Source: JALZAI01 sp038207565
Lineage (GTDB): Bacteria > Actinomycetota > Actinomycetes > Mycobacteriales > Jatrophihabitantaceae
Assembly (NCBI GenBank): GCA_038207565.1
Contig: JBBQZQ010000011.1
Span: 35,745 to 99,744 of the forward strand
Direction of reading: 5' to 3'
DNA: 64,000 nucleotides
Made by a program: the position numbers and the translations under genes. This document shows, one piece after another, positions 9,206 through 16,649 of the stretch. Numbering within the stretch: the stretch's first letter is position 1; every line of letters starts with the position of its first letter. The notes under the pieces were generated by a model. The model had not been told where the DNA came from. It searched no databases and was given only the letters and a program-made list of their open reading frames with translations.

Positions 9206-9733
9206 TCAAGCGGCGCGAAGCCCGGCGAGTGCGCGCCCGTGTGCCTGGGCCGTGTGCTCGGCCTGCGTGCGGATTTGGGCAGCGATGTCCTTGAACTGGT
9301 CGAGGGCCGGGTTGACCCCAACGAGGGTGAATTCGCTTTCGACGACCCGCAGGTCGAACTGCCACGCGTCCTGGAGAATGCGTCGCGGGTCCGTGACCAC
9401 CAGATCCACCCAGGCCTTGAAGTGCTGCGAGACGCCGAAGTTGTACAGCGGCACGGCGAAGAGCAGGGCGTCTGCGCCTGCAAGCTGATCGACGGCCTCG
9501 GTGGCGAGCGCCTGAGCCGCCCGCTGCTCCGGCGTGCGCAGCTCGGCCGCGACGTAGGCGGCCGAGACTGCGGCGGGTCAGGACGTCGCTGGGAGCGGGT
9601 CGACACCGACGTGCCGGCGCACGACCGGATCGCCCGGGTGAACCGCACGCCACTCCTGCTCGACGATGTCGGCGATTTCGCGGCTGTGGGCACCGTCGAC
9701 GCGGATGCTGGCGTCGAGTCGGAACAGGGTCAT
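9206..9733 (-). pseudogene. Inactivated FMN-dependent NADH-azoreductase-like gene
   Basis: The N-terminal flavodoxin-like start (MTLFRLDASIR) is followed after about 52 codons by an in-frame TGA where relatives typically carry Trp. The same frame then continues as YVAAELRTPEQRAA and VPLYNFGVSQHFKAWVDLV, the FMN-binding block of AzoR. Straight after VVTDPR it jumps to RILQDAWQFDL, so roughly 45 residues of the central region expected from the family are missing, in frame. Two independent lesions make a functional quinone/azo reductase unlikely. It is divergent from an intact HxlR regulator, a standard pairing for quinone- or electrophile-responsive reductases. Confidence 0.85.
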
Positions 9734-9768
9734 GGCTTGCCTCCGGTCAGGTTCGCTCAGACCGCATT

Positions 9769-9796
9769 GTGCTATAAACTACAAAGTTTATAGCAC
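9769..9796. promoter_or_regulatory. 28-bp perfect palindrome, candidate HxlR operator
   Basis: GTGCTATAAACT and AGTTTATAGCAC are perfect 12-bp arms around ACAA. It sits in the AT-rich divergent promoter region between the azoreductase-like pseudogene (start 9733) and the HxlR gene (start 9839). Position and symmetry fit autoregulation by the winged-helix dimer. Confidence 0.75.
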
Positions 9797-9838
9797 TAGC
9801 AAACTACTAGCTGACCTGATTTAGCAAGTGCCCATAAG

Positions 9839-10201
9839 ATGGGCCGTATGACAGCACCGGGGGCCGAGCAGCAGCGGGCGGTTCCGCTCTGCGATGCGGG
9901 CCTCATTCGCGCGTTCGACCTGCTCGGCAAGCGATGGAACGGTCTGATCCTCGGCGCTCTGCAGCGCGGACCGAGCGGTTTCGCCGACCTGCGTCGCGGC
10001 GTCGGCGGGATCACCGACTCAATGCTGTCCGACCGGCTCAGCGAACTCGCTGCGGCCGACCTCGTGGCGCGCAAGGTCAGCGACGGCCGACCACCCGGTG
10101 TCAGTTACGAGCTCACGACCGCAGGGCAGGCCCTGCTTCCGATCCTCGAACAGCTCGGCCGATGGGCGGCTGAACACGTGCCGCCGAGGTGCCGCGCCTG
10201 A
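9839..10201 (+). CDS. HxlR-family winged-helix transcriptional regulator
   Basis: A 120-residue HxlR/YodB-type regulator: the single Cys of this family appears at LCDAG near residue 18, followed by the winged helix (residues 25-105) with GKRWNGLILGAL and the wing segment KVSDGRPPGVSYELT. In relatives the N-terminal Cys senses quinones or electrophiles and releases DNA. A second ATG at 9848 is an alternative start. The divergent target gene is a pseudogene, yet the regulator and its palindrome are intact, so it may control other genes or be on its way to loss. Confidence 0.9.
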   Translation: MGRMTAPGAEQQRAVPLCDAGLIRAFDLLGKRWNGLILGALQRGPSGFADLRRGVGGITDSMLSDRLSELAAADLVARKVSDGRPPGVSYELTTAGQALLPILEQLGRWAAEHVPPRCRA

Positions 10202-10246
10202 CTCTTTGCGCGGACGCGAAGGGCGCCGGCAGCTTGCCCAGCCGGG

Positions 10247-11206
10247 TCACTCACCAGGCGCGACGTCGCCGAAGAATTGTCTCAAGGCATGTGCCGTCTC
10301 GTGCGGCAGCTCTTCGGGAATGAAGTGCCCAGCTGGCATGGTCTTTGCGCTCACCGTGCCCGCACACTGCGCCTGCCAAAGCTCCTGTGGCCGGAAGAGC
10401 CGGTTCACCACACCCCGTTCGCCGCACAACACCTCTACGTCACAGCGGATTCTCTCGCCGCATGCCCGGCTCGCGCGGTCATGGTCGAGGTCGATACCGG
10501 CGCTTGCGCGGTAGTCCTCGCACGCGGCGTGGATGGTTTCCGGCGTAAAGGAGCGCTCATATTCGAGCAGCGCTGCCGGCTCGAGATAGTCGAGTCCGCC
10601 GGTACCCAACCCGCCGAGAAAAGCGTGCAGATAGGCGAGCGCGACGCCGGCGATCATGTTCTCCGGCAGCGGGGCGGGTTGGATCAGGTGGAACCAGTGA
10701 TAGTAAGCAGTGGCAAACGCCATATCGGTGGCGTCGTACATGTCCAGGGTCGGGGCAATGTCGATCACGCACAGCTTGTCCACGCGCGCGGGATGGTCCA
10801 GCGCGAGCCGGTGCGACACCCGCGCGCCGCGGTCGTGGCCGCACAGGTAAAAGTTGTCACGATCCAGCGCGTCCACGACACCGATGACGTCCTGCGCCAT
10901 GGTGCGTTTGCTGTAGTTGCTGTGGTCCGGCAGGCCTACTGGCTTGGCCGAGTCGCCGTAACCACGCAGGTCAGGCAGCACCAGAAAGTAGTGGTTCTGC
11001 AGGTCCTGCGCCACGCGGTGCCACAACCCATGACTCTGCGGAAAACCGTGCAGCAACACCAGGGTGGGACCGAGCGTGTTCCCGCCGAACCGGGCGAAGA
11101 CGGACGTGCCGTTCACCGCGAACTCGCGCGCGTCGAAACCCTCGAACCAGCGCTCGGGTGAAGCGGGCTGCGTGCTGGAGCGGGTGAACTCCTGCCGAGC
11201 CGTCAT
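10247..11206 (-). CDS. Haloacetate (fluoroacetate) dehalogenase-like alpha/beta-hydrolase
   Basis: A 319-residue alpha/beta-hydrolase. The HGFPQ oxyanion region lies near residue 53, DLRGYGDS near 80, and the nucleophile motif GHDRGARVSHR near 123. There Asp would attack the substrate and the two Arg residues one and four positions later would hold its carboxylate, as in fluoroacetate dehalogenase. The HWF segment (YYHWFHLIQP, near 170) corresponds to the His-Trp fluoride-binding pair of that enzyme, and the catalytic His is in AGHFIPEE near the C-terminus. Epoxide hydrolases share the fold, but the Arg pair and HW favour dehalogenase. It is transcribed alone, convergent with HxlR. Confidence 0.8.
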   Translation of the reverse strand: MTARQEFTRSSTQPASPERWFEGFDAREFAVNGTSVFARFGGNTLGPTLVLLHGFPQSHGLWHRVAQDLQNHYFLVLPDLRGYGDSAKPVGLPDHSNYSKRTMAQDVIGVVDALDRDNFYLCGHDRGARVSHRLALDHPARVDKLCVIDIAPTLDMYDATDMAFATAYYHWFHLIQPAPLPENMIAGVALAYLHAFLGGLGTGGLDYLEPAALLEYERSFTPETIHAACEDYRASAGIDLDHDRASRACGERIRCDVEVLCGERGVVNRLFRPQELWQAQCAGTVSAKTMPAGHFIPEELPHETAHALRQFFGDVAPGE

Positions 11207-11357
11207 CTGCGGCCTCCCTCGCTCGCAATGCTAGGGCGGGGGAGGTGACCCGTCCGTACGAGGCCGGATCGGGCTGACCGGCGATCAGCCAGGCGACCGG
11301 AACGTAGCTGATAGCCGCGTGGCTTACTACCTGCCGGTCACCGATCGGCGTCAGTGC

Positions 11358-12365
11358 TCAAGAAACCAACGCTGCGCTCATGACAGCCTGGCCGGGCTTG
11401 CCGATCAGGGTCCAGTCACCGTTCGCGCCCTTGCCCTCCCAGTAGTTCAGCCAGTTGAACGTCGGGTCGGCGCGGCAGTAGTCGATGACCTGCGTGAGCC
11501 GGTCGGCCGCGCTGGAGTCGGTATCGCCGACGGTCTTGGTGGAGCGCTGTACTCCGAACTCGGGAATGCACCACTTTTTGCCCAGAGTCCGGGCGGCAGC
11601 CGCGGCCGGGTCGAGGTGAGCCGCTGCGGACCACGTGCCGGGCATCCACGAATCGTCGTACAGGTCGTAGCCGACCGTGTCGATCGGCAGTCCCGTGAGG
11701 AGGCTGAGCGTGTCGTAACCACCGGCCAATGCCGCTGCGCCCTGGTCCTCGACGACGTAGGCATTCATGATCGGTACGAAGCGTACGTTCGCGCCGTTGG
11801 GGTGGGCCCGGCGCAGTGTGTTCATCTGTACCCACGTCGCCCGGTAACTTTCTACACTCAGATGACCGTCGCGGATGTCATCGTTCACTTCCTGCCAATA
11901 GCAGACAAAGATGAGCCGACCTGCGGCCCGATCCGTCATCAGTTGGTTGAAATCAGCATCGACGTGGCGCTTCGCGCAGAACACCGGCTTGACCTCACCC
12001 GCGGCGCGGCCCCAGCCCATCGCGGTCATGCTCCGGTTTGCGGCGCCCCATCCCGCTCCGCCGTCGAAGAACTTCATGTGGGCGCCCAGCCCGCCGCCGT
12101 AGGCCCCGGCGACCTGGCCGTACTTCTGCGCGAGCGTCATGGTTTCGCCGTTGATGGAGATGTCGAGCCCGAACCGGCCGGTGGTCGTTGCCGCGGTCCG
12201 CACGGCGGCCGTGCTGTTGGTGCCGAGAGCGCGGTGGGCGGCAGGCCCGCCGAAGCCGGCGAGCGCAGCCAGCCCCACAGCAGCTGCGCCACCCCGCAGA
12301 AAGCCGCGGCGGCCGACCATGGCGTCGATGGTGTCAATGGATTTGGTGTTGTTGAACGAGGTCAT
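11358..12365 (-). CDS. Tat-exported TIM-barrel glycoside-hydrolase-like protein
   Basis: A 335-residue protein with a twin-arginine signal (GRRGFLRGGAAAVGLAALAG, residues 18-37) and a secreted catalytic domain. The acid/base candidate lies in CYWQEVNDD near residue 165 and the nucleophile candidate in CIPEFGV near 280. This two-Glu arrangement is that of clan GH-A barrels such as mannanases and GH26-like enzymes. The substrate is probably a polysaccharide outside the cell. No carbohydrate-binding module is visible. Family assignment is tentative because only the active-site segments are recognisable. Confidence 0.65.
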   Translation of the reverse strand: MTSFNNTKSIDTIDAMVGRRGFLRGGAAAVGLAALAGFGGPAAHRALGTNSTAAVRTAATTTGRFGLDISINGETMTLAQKYGQVAGAYGGGLGAHMKFFDGGAGWGAANRSMTAMGWGRAAGEVKPVFCAKRHVDADFNQLMTDRAAGRLIFVCYWQEVNDDIRDGHLSVESYRATWVQMNTLRRAHPNGANVRFVPIMNAYVVEDQGAAALAGGYDTLSLLTGLPIDTVGYDLYDDSWMPGTWSAAAHLDPAAAAARTLGKKWCIPEFGVQRSTKTVGDTDSSAADRLTQVIDYCRADPTFNWLNYWEGKGANGDWTLIGKPGQAVMSAALVS

Positions 12366-12834
12366 GAAATGACTTCCCTTCGGGAGGGCGTGTGTCGCGA
12401 ACTCGGTGTCGAGCTCGTGGATCAGAACTGGTGGCTGCCCCGCACTTCGGCTGCGCGAGTAGAGCTTTTGGTGCTAGCCCCATGTCCTTACGAACGGCGC
12501 CCCCCGGCGCTGGCAAAGCTGGTAAAAGCGAGTCGTTCCGCAAGACGACCTATTCGGATGATCAAGAACAGACAAGCGAGCCGCGTCCTGCGTGGTCGCC
12601 CGCACAAGCGCGGAGGTCACGCGGTTCCTGGTCATACCGTTCCCATCGGGCGATCGGCGGCGAGGTTTATAGACGGAACGTCTAGATTGCAAAATTGATG
12701 AGCGAGTGGTTGACAAAGATGGGTTGCATGCGCTTCCTGTTCGCGCGCCGGGCGTGTTCGGCATCGACGCGGTGGCTCTGGATCGCGCGTTCCGCACCGG
12801 CATCGAGTCAGTTCCCCACGCCGTCCCCGAACGG
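12366..12834. other. Gene-free region upstream of the secreted hydrolase
   Basis: About 470 bases with no recognisable gene. The first part must contain the hydrolase promoter; the rest leads into transposase debris. A TTGACA hexamer at about 12707 resembles a -35 box on the plus strand, but I find no gene it would serve. Confidence 0.4.
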
Positions 12835-13020
12835 CTAGTGGTCCGTCTGCGTCTTGATCTGGCGCAGGTGTCGCGTCCGCGTTGGACCTTGGTGATGATG
12901 TCGTGGGCGGTCGCTTTCCAGATGAACGGTTTCGGGTCGGTGTTCCAGTGTTCTGGCCAGGTGGTGATGGCCGCGCTGAGATCGGCGACGCTGGTGAATA
13001 CGCCGCGGCGTAGGCATCGG
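12835..13020 (-). pseudogene. IS630-family transposase, C-terminal remnant
   Basis: The translated minus strand carries RRGVFTSVADLSAAITTW, then NTDPKPFIWKATAHDII and KVQRGR, the well-known C-terminal end of actinobacterial IS630 transposases. A one-base frame change is needed to reach the typical ending RQIKTQTDH and stop. Everything upstream (the DDE catalytic region) is missing. It marks an old insertion; no inverted-repeat ends are identifiable. Confidence 0.8.
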
Positions 13021-13033
13021 TTATTTCTTTGAA

Positions 13034-13228
13034 ACCACGACATCGACCGGATTCGCCTACCTCACCGGCCACCCGCCCGACGGCGAAGCGCTCCCGCTCT
13101 GCCGCCTGCGCTACGCCGGCTCAGCCAGCACCTGGGGCTTCGCGATCTACCGCGCCAGCCCCGACGACTACGAAGACTCCGTCCTGCCCATCGGCCACCA
13201 CGCCGGCACCCCGGAAAACGCCCGCTAA
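13034..13228 (+). pseudogene. 3' fragment of an unidentified coding sequence
   Basis: An open frame reads GFAYLTGHPPDGEALPLCR, then RYAGSASTWGFAIYRAS and DDYEDSVLP before TAA. Its composition looks like real protein rather than a shadow frame, but no start codon or ribosome site precedes it; it abuts the IS630 remnant. It is best read as the tail of a gene broken by the insertion. I do not recognise the family. Confidence 0.4.
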
Positions 13229-13274
13229 CTCAACGACCCAGCACCTGGGCCCGACGAACTCACGGCAGCGACCG

Positions 13275-14585
13275 CTAGCTGGGTGAGCCGAGGGCGTCCG
13301 GGATCGAGGCAGGGCCTGGTGCGAACTCGACCCTGTCTCGCCCGGCACTCTTGGCACGGAAGAGTGCCGCGTCGGCTGCGTCGAGCAGTGACTCGAGATC
13401 GTCGCCATGACCCGGGTAGCAGGCGATGCCCGTCGAGATCGTCACGAGCAGGGACGGGCCCACCTTGCTGGTGTGCTGCTGTCCTGGCATCGAGAGCTTC
13501 TTGATGCCCTTCCTGAGTCGCTCGGCCGCTTCGCGCGCTGCGTCCGCGTCTGTATTCGGAAGCAAGGCAACGAACTCCTCACCGCCGAACCGGCCGATGA
13601 TGTCGTAGTCACGCAACTCGGCGGTGATCGCGTCGGCGACGAGCCGCAGGGCATCGTCGCCGGCCAGGTGCCCGATGGCGTCATTGATCTGCTTGAAGTG
13701 ATCGAGATCGATCATGAGCAACGCCGCCTCCTCGCTCTGACGGGAAGCTCGACTGAGCTCGGTGGTGCCGACATGGGTCCAGGTGCTGAGGTTGAGCAAC
13801 CCAGTCTTGAAATCGATGGTTGCAGCGCGGGCAAGCTCATTCACCATCGCAGCACGCTGCAGGATGATCACCGGAGCGAGCATGACCGGTAGCAGAATCG
13901 CATCCCATAGCGCCATGAATGCCGTTGCCACCCCGAGACACAGCGTCGCGAGCTCGAGCCCGTTCGCCTCGGGCGTTCCGACCAATGAGCGCCATCCGGC
14001 ACCGGGGCTGGCAAGCGCGACCGCGGCCGCGATCAACGGTGTGTTGGTGACGCGATAGACGAGTATTGCGAGGCCGATCGCGACTGCAGTCGCGATGTCG
14101 ACCGAAGTCGGTGCGAGCCATACCTGCACGGTGCGGAATGTCGCGCCCGACGCCAGACAGCTCAGCACGATGACCGCGCAGGTGTAAACATGTCGATACA
14201 CCTGATGTCGGGTACGGCGCTGGTAGCGAAGCCACATGTGCAGACGCAGCAGCACCACCAGTAACGTGACCGGCCCGGCGGACAGGGTCAGCGCGGCGGC
14301 AAACGTCCATACGGAGGACATGTCGAAGTAAGAGAGGTTTGCAACGCGCAGCCGGAGGTTCGACACCCGCCGAGAGATCTCCTCGAAAACGACACCGACA
14401 ACGAGCAGGCTGATCAACTTCCCCAGCTCGGTGGTCGACACCTCGGCCGAGGCGGTTGTCGCGACCAGCACGGCAACTGCGAGCTCGATTGTCACCAGTA
14501 ATGCGATTAACGGCCTGCGGTTGTGCCACAACTCCCAGGTCTGCGGAGCCCATCTCGCGCGGTGTCGCGCGTCGGCCGACTCCAT
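13275..14585 (-). CDS. Membrane-bound diguanylate cyclase (GGDEF)
   Basis: A 436-residue protein: residues 1-265 are an integral-membrane sensor of about seven to eight segments, and 275-425 a GGDEF domain. The active site is GGEEF, and the product-inhibition site RxxD is intact (RDYD, with RFGGEEF following at the PleD spacing). It should make cyclic di-GMP from two GTP and be feedback-inhibited. The chosen start has GGAGG seven bases upstream; the open frame continues 104 codons further without support. Its promoter diverges from the hexapeptide minigene array. The ligand or cue sensed by the membrane part is unknown. Confidence 0.92.
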   Translation of the reverse strand: MESADARHRARWAPQTWELWHNRRPLIALLVTIELAVAVLVATTASAEVSTTELGKLISLLVVGVVFEEISRRVSNLRLRVANLSYFDMSSVWTFAAALTLSAGPVTLLVVLLRLHMWLRYQRRTRHQVYRHVYTCAVIVLSCLASGATFRTVQVWLAPTSVDIATAVAIGLAILVYRVTNTPLIAAAVALASPGAGWRSLVGTPEANGLELATLCLGVATAFMALWDAILLPVMLAPVIILQRAAMVNELARAATIDFKTGLLNLSTWTHVGTTELSRASRQSEEAALLMIDLDHFKQINDAIGHLAGDDALRLVADAITAELRDYDIIGRFGGEEFVALLPNTDADAAREAAERLRKGIKKLSMPGQQHTSKVGPSLLVTISTGIACYPGHGDDLESLLDAADAALFRAKSAGRDRVEFAPGPASIPDALGSPS

Positions 14586-14860
14586 TAGCGCCCTCCTGGT
14601 AAGGCCCATACAGCCATAATGATCGGGGCAGCCCACCTGGTGCCCTAAGATCCGTAGTACCCGCTCCGCGTCTTGCTGGCCACAACGGCGCAAACAGCGC
14701 AACAATATGTCCAGTTCCTGCGAACTACATCGGCCGAGTGTCCTTGTTGCTGAGCAGTTGCGAGACTGCCACGCTGGCTCCCCGCCCCCAGCGTCCGAAG
14801 CCATGAGTCCGAATCCCGCATCGGGCCGCCTCACCTCCGTCCCCGAAGGAGGTAACCCAC

Positions 14861-14881
14861 ATGTCGAACCACGGCTGGTAA
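14861..14881 (+). CDS. Hexapeptide minigene 1 (Met-Ser-Asn-His-Gly-Trp)
   Basis: ATG-TCG-AAC-CAC-GGC-TGG-TAA. The strongest ribosome site of the array, AAGGAGGT at 14846-14853, lies seven bases upstream and matches the anti-Shine-Dalgarno sequence perfectly. First of five minigenes on the plus strand, 275 bp from the divergent diguanylate cyclase start, so it should follow the array promoter. No leader or signal region exists; the translated product would be the six-residue peptide itself. Function is unknown. Confidence 0.65.
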   Translation: MSNHGW

Positions 14882-14923
14882 CGCCGCTTGGGCCCAATCC
14901 GCGCTGCCCAGAAAGGACACCGC

Positions 14924-14944
14924 ATGTTCAACCACGGCTGGTAG
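14924..14944 (+). CDS. Hexapeptide minigene 2 (Met-Phe-Asn-His-Gly-Trp)
   Basis: ATG-TTC-AAC-CAC-GGC-TGG-TAG, with AAAGGA at 14912-14917, six bases upstream. It lies 42 bases after minigene 1. Only the second codon differs (Phe for Ser), a two-base change, while the next four codons are identical. Confidence 0.65.
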   Translation: MFNHGW

Positions 14945-14987
14945 ACCTCACCTCACTACCCATCCGCTCTCCGGGAAGGACACGCTC

Positions 14988-15008
14988 ATGTCGAACCACG
15001 GCTGGTAA
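14988..15008 (+). CDS. Hexapeptide minigene 3 (Met-Ser-Asn-His-Gly-Trp)
   Basis: ATG-TCG-AAC-CAC-GGC-TGG-TAA, with AAGGA at 14976-14980, seven bases upstream. It is the repeat copy of minigene 1, 127 bp away, but its upstream sequence is different and still supplies a ribosome site. Confidence 0.65.
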   Translation: MSNHGW

Positions 15009-15050
15009 CGCCGCTTGGGCCCAATCCGCGCTGCCCAGAAAGGACACCAC

Positions 15051-15071
15051 ATGTTCAACCACGGCTGGTAG
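15051..15071 (+). CDS. Hexapeptide minigene 4 (Met-Phe-Asn-His-Gly-Trp)
   Basis: ATG-TTC-AAC-CAC-GGC-TGG-TAG, with AAAGGA at 15039-15044, six bases upstream. Repeat copy of minigene 2, 127 bp away, with one substitution between ribosome site and ATG. Confidence 0.65.
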   Translation: MFNHGW

Positions 15072-15114
15072 ACCTCACCTCACTACCCATCCGCTCTCTC
15101 CAGGAAGGACACGC

Positions 15115-16380
15115 TCATGTCGAACCACGGCTGGTAGCGCGACGTCGTGACTGCGCCGCGACTCCGAAACGGACCGCGATGACAGCGGCGCACGCCGCGC
15201 CGCTCGCGCCGCCGACTGCAACTGCCCGAGAAGGCCCGAGGAAATCGGACAGGATGCCGCCGCCCAGCACGGAGATGCCCTGAGCGACGAGCAGCCCCGA
15301 AGAAGCGATACCGATGGCCCGACCACGGATCGAATCAGGCACCGATTGAGTAAAGGCCGTCGTGACGTGAAGGAGGTAGGCGGCGCAGAGGCCGGACACG
15401 AACAGCAGTCCGACCGCTGCTCGCGCGCCCGGATGGAGCGCGAAGCCGGTGAGAGCCACGCCCGATCCGATCGCAAGGGGCACAACGAGGGAGGCCCGCA
15501 AACGTGGCGACATGAAGCGCCCGGCGATGAGAACCCCGACGGCCGTGCCGGCAGGGCTTGCTGCCATGACGACGCCGGCGAGAGTCGCGCCGCCGTGCAA
15601 TTGGTGGGCGAGGGGGACTGCTACACCTTCGACAACGACATAGAACCCAACCACCCACGCCAGCAACAACCAGCCACGCAACCGCACGTCGTGCTTGAGC
15701 AGGCCCAAGGTGTCGGCTAGCCCGCTCAGCCGAAGGGCAGGGTCGGTGGGGAGGGCTGGGAGGTGCGGCGCCAGTCGCAGGCGCAAGAGTGCGCCCGATA
15801 GCGTGAAGGTCGCCGCATCGATCACCAGCGCCCAGTGCACCCCGACTGCGGTCACCACTACTCCGCCCCCGGCGAATCCGAGCAGCTGCGCCGCCTGACC
15901 TGACAGGTTTCGCATCGCCTGGCCCATGACGTAGTGCTCGCCAGGAAGTACTGCAGGCAGCACGGCCCCCTGCGCCGCCGTGAAGGGCGAACCGACGAGA
16001 ACGACGACCACGATGAGTGCCACGAGAGCCGCGAGCGGCAGGCCAGGTATCGCCATCACCGCCAGTAGCACGGCGCGCAGCAGGTCTGCGACCACCATCA
16101 CCGTGCGTCGTGCATACCGGTCGGCGACGGAGCTGAGCAATGCGCCCCCGACGATCGCTGGCACGAATGTCAGCGCGTAAGTCCCCGCCGTGGCGAGGGC
16201 TGACCCCGTTCGGGCGTAGACGAGGACCGATAGTGCGATGCGAGCCAGCTGATCACCCGCAGTGGACTGGCATTCCGCAAGCCAAAGCCAGCGAAACGCT
16301 GGAATCCGCAGCAGCGCGCCGAACGAGGGAGGGGCGGCTGGGGTCTCGGCCGAGGTCGATTCGCGCACCGCGCTCCTCAC
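15115..16380 (-). CDS. MFS transporter, exporter type
   Basis: A 421-residue major facilitator with about twelve membrane segments. The loop 2-3 motif DRYARRTVMVVADLLRAV near residue 85 is typical of the EntS-like drug/siderophore exporters. The last codons (ATSRGST) are read antisense through the fifth hexapeptide minigene, so the C-terminus derives from repeat sequence. It lies next to, but opposite, the minigene array; it could export the peptide product, but no sequence link proves this. Other roles such as multidrug efflux are equally compatible. Confidence 0.85.
   Translation of the reverse strand: MRSAVRESTSAETPAAPPSFGALLRIPAFRWLWLAECQSTAGDQLARIALSVLVYARTGSALATAGTYALTFVPAIVGGALLSSVADRYARRTVMVVADLLRAVLLAVMAIPGLPLAALVALIVVVVLVGSPFTAAQGAVLPAVLPGEHYVMGQAMRNLSGQAAQLLGFAGGGVVVTAVGVHWALVIDAATFTLSGALLRLRLAPHLPALPTDPALRLSGLADTLGLLKHDVRLRGWLLLAWVVGFYVVVEGVAVPLAHQLHGGATLAGVVMAASPAGTAVGVLIAGRFMSPRLRASLVVPLAIGSGVALTGFALHPGARAAVGLLFVSGLCAAYLLHVTTAFTQSVPDSIRGRAIGIASSGLLVAQGISVLGGGILSDFLGPSRAVAVGGASGAACAAVIAVRFGVAAQSRRRATSRGST
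15117..15137 (+). CDS. Hexapeptide minigene 5 (Met-Ser-Asn-His-Gly-Trp)
   Basis: ATG-TCG-AAC-CAC-GGC-TGG-TAG, with AAGGA at 15105-15109, seven bases upstream. It lies antisense inside the 3' end of the MFS gene: the first base of its ATG is shared with the MFS stop codon. It is the last of the array; no repeat sequence follows its stop. Confidence 0.6.
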   Translation: MSNHGW

Positions 16381-16649
16381 CTGCTTCGGCGCCCACCAAT
16401 TTCCAGATAATAGGCCAGCCCAGGCTAGCTCGCGACGACCAACAACGCAGAACCAACTTGCCCAATCACTTCGTCGGCGCGCTCCCCGTCACCACGAGGG
16501 GCGGCGCACGCAAAGGATTTCGGTGATCACGTCCGGGGACTGTCGAAAATGCAATCCACAGCAAGCTCTCACTCCCACCGGGTATCACTTCCCGGTCTGC
16601 AAGCGTTGGGCGAGCAGAGAACCCTCCCCGACCTGAGAGAAGCAACCCG

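Larger units (their letters stand above)
14861..15137 (+). repeat. Tandem repeat array carrying five hexapeptide minigenes
   Basis: Two near-identical tandem units (14861-14987, 127 bp; 14988-15116, 129 bp) and a partial third (15117-15137). They differ by one substitution before the second minigene and a small indel plus substitution before the third ribosome site. Each unit contains two minigenes (Ser type then Phe type) separated by unrelated spacers. The spacer after each Ser-type gene contains the palindrome TTGGGCCCAA. Within a unit only the block AAGGACAC-N2/3-ATG and the NHGW codons are shared, while the spacers differ, so what is conserved is a ribosome site plus a coding sequence. 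Confidence 0.9.

Noticed and set aside
9166..9693. 175-residue frame overlapping the azoreductase-like pseudogene
   Set aside because: Ser/Arg-rich shadow frame; the conserved flavoprotein motifs lie in the other frame.
12706..13032. Plus-strand 108-residue frame over the IS630 remnant
   Set aside because: The minus strand matches the IS630 transposase end; the plus-strand product matches nothing.
14861..15137. CRISPR-like repeat array
   Set aside because: Repeats are only two long units with near-identical spacers, not short repeats with unique spacers, and no cas gene is present.
14861..15137. Trp-codon leader peptides controlling a downstream gene by attenuation
   Set aside because: The next plus-strand gene is 1.5 kb away (16650) and the intervening gene is on the other strand. 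Five tandem copies and no terminator/antiterminator pair argue against it.
14803..15150. A continuous plus-strand frame reading through the repeat array as one protein
   Set aside because: It starts without a ribosome site, and the repeat unit of 127/129 bp is not a multiple of three, so each copy is read in a different frame. The conserved signals are the small frames with their own ribosome sites.
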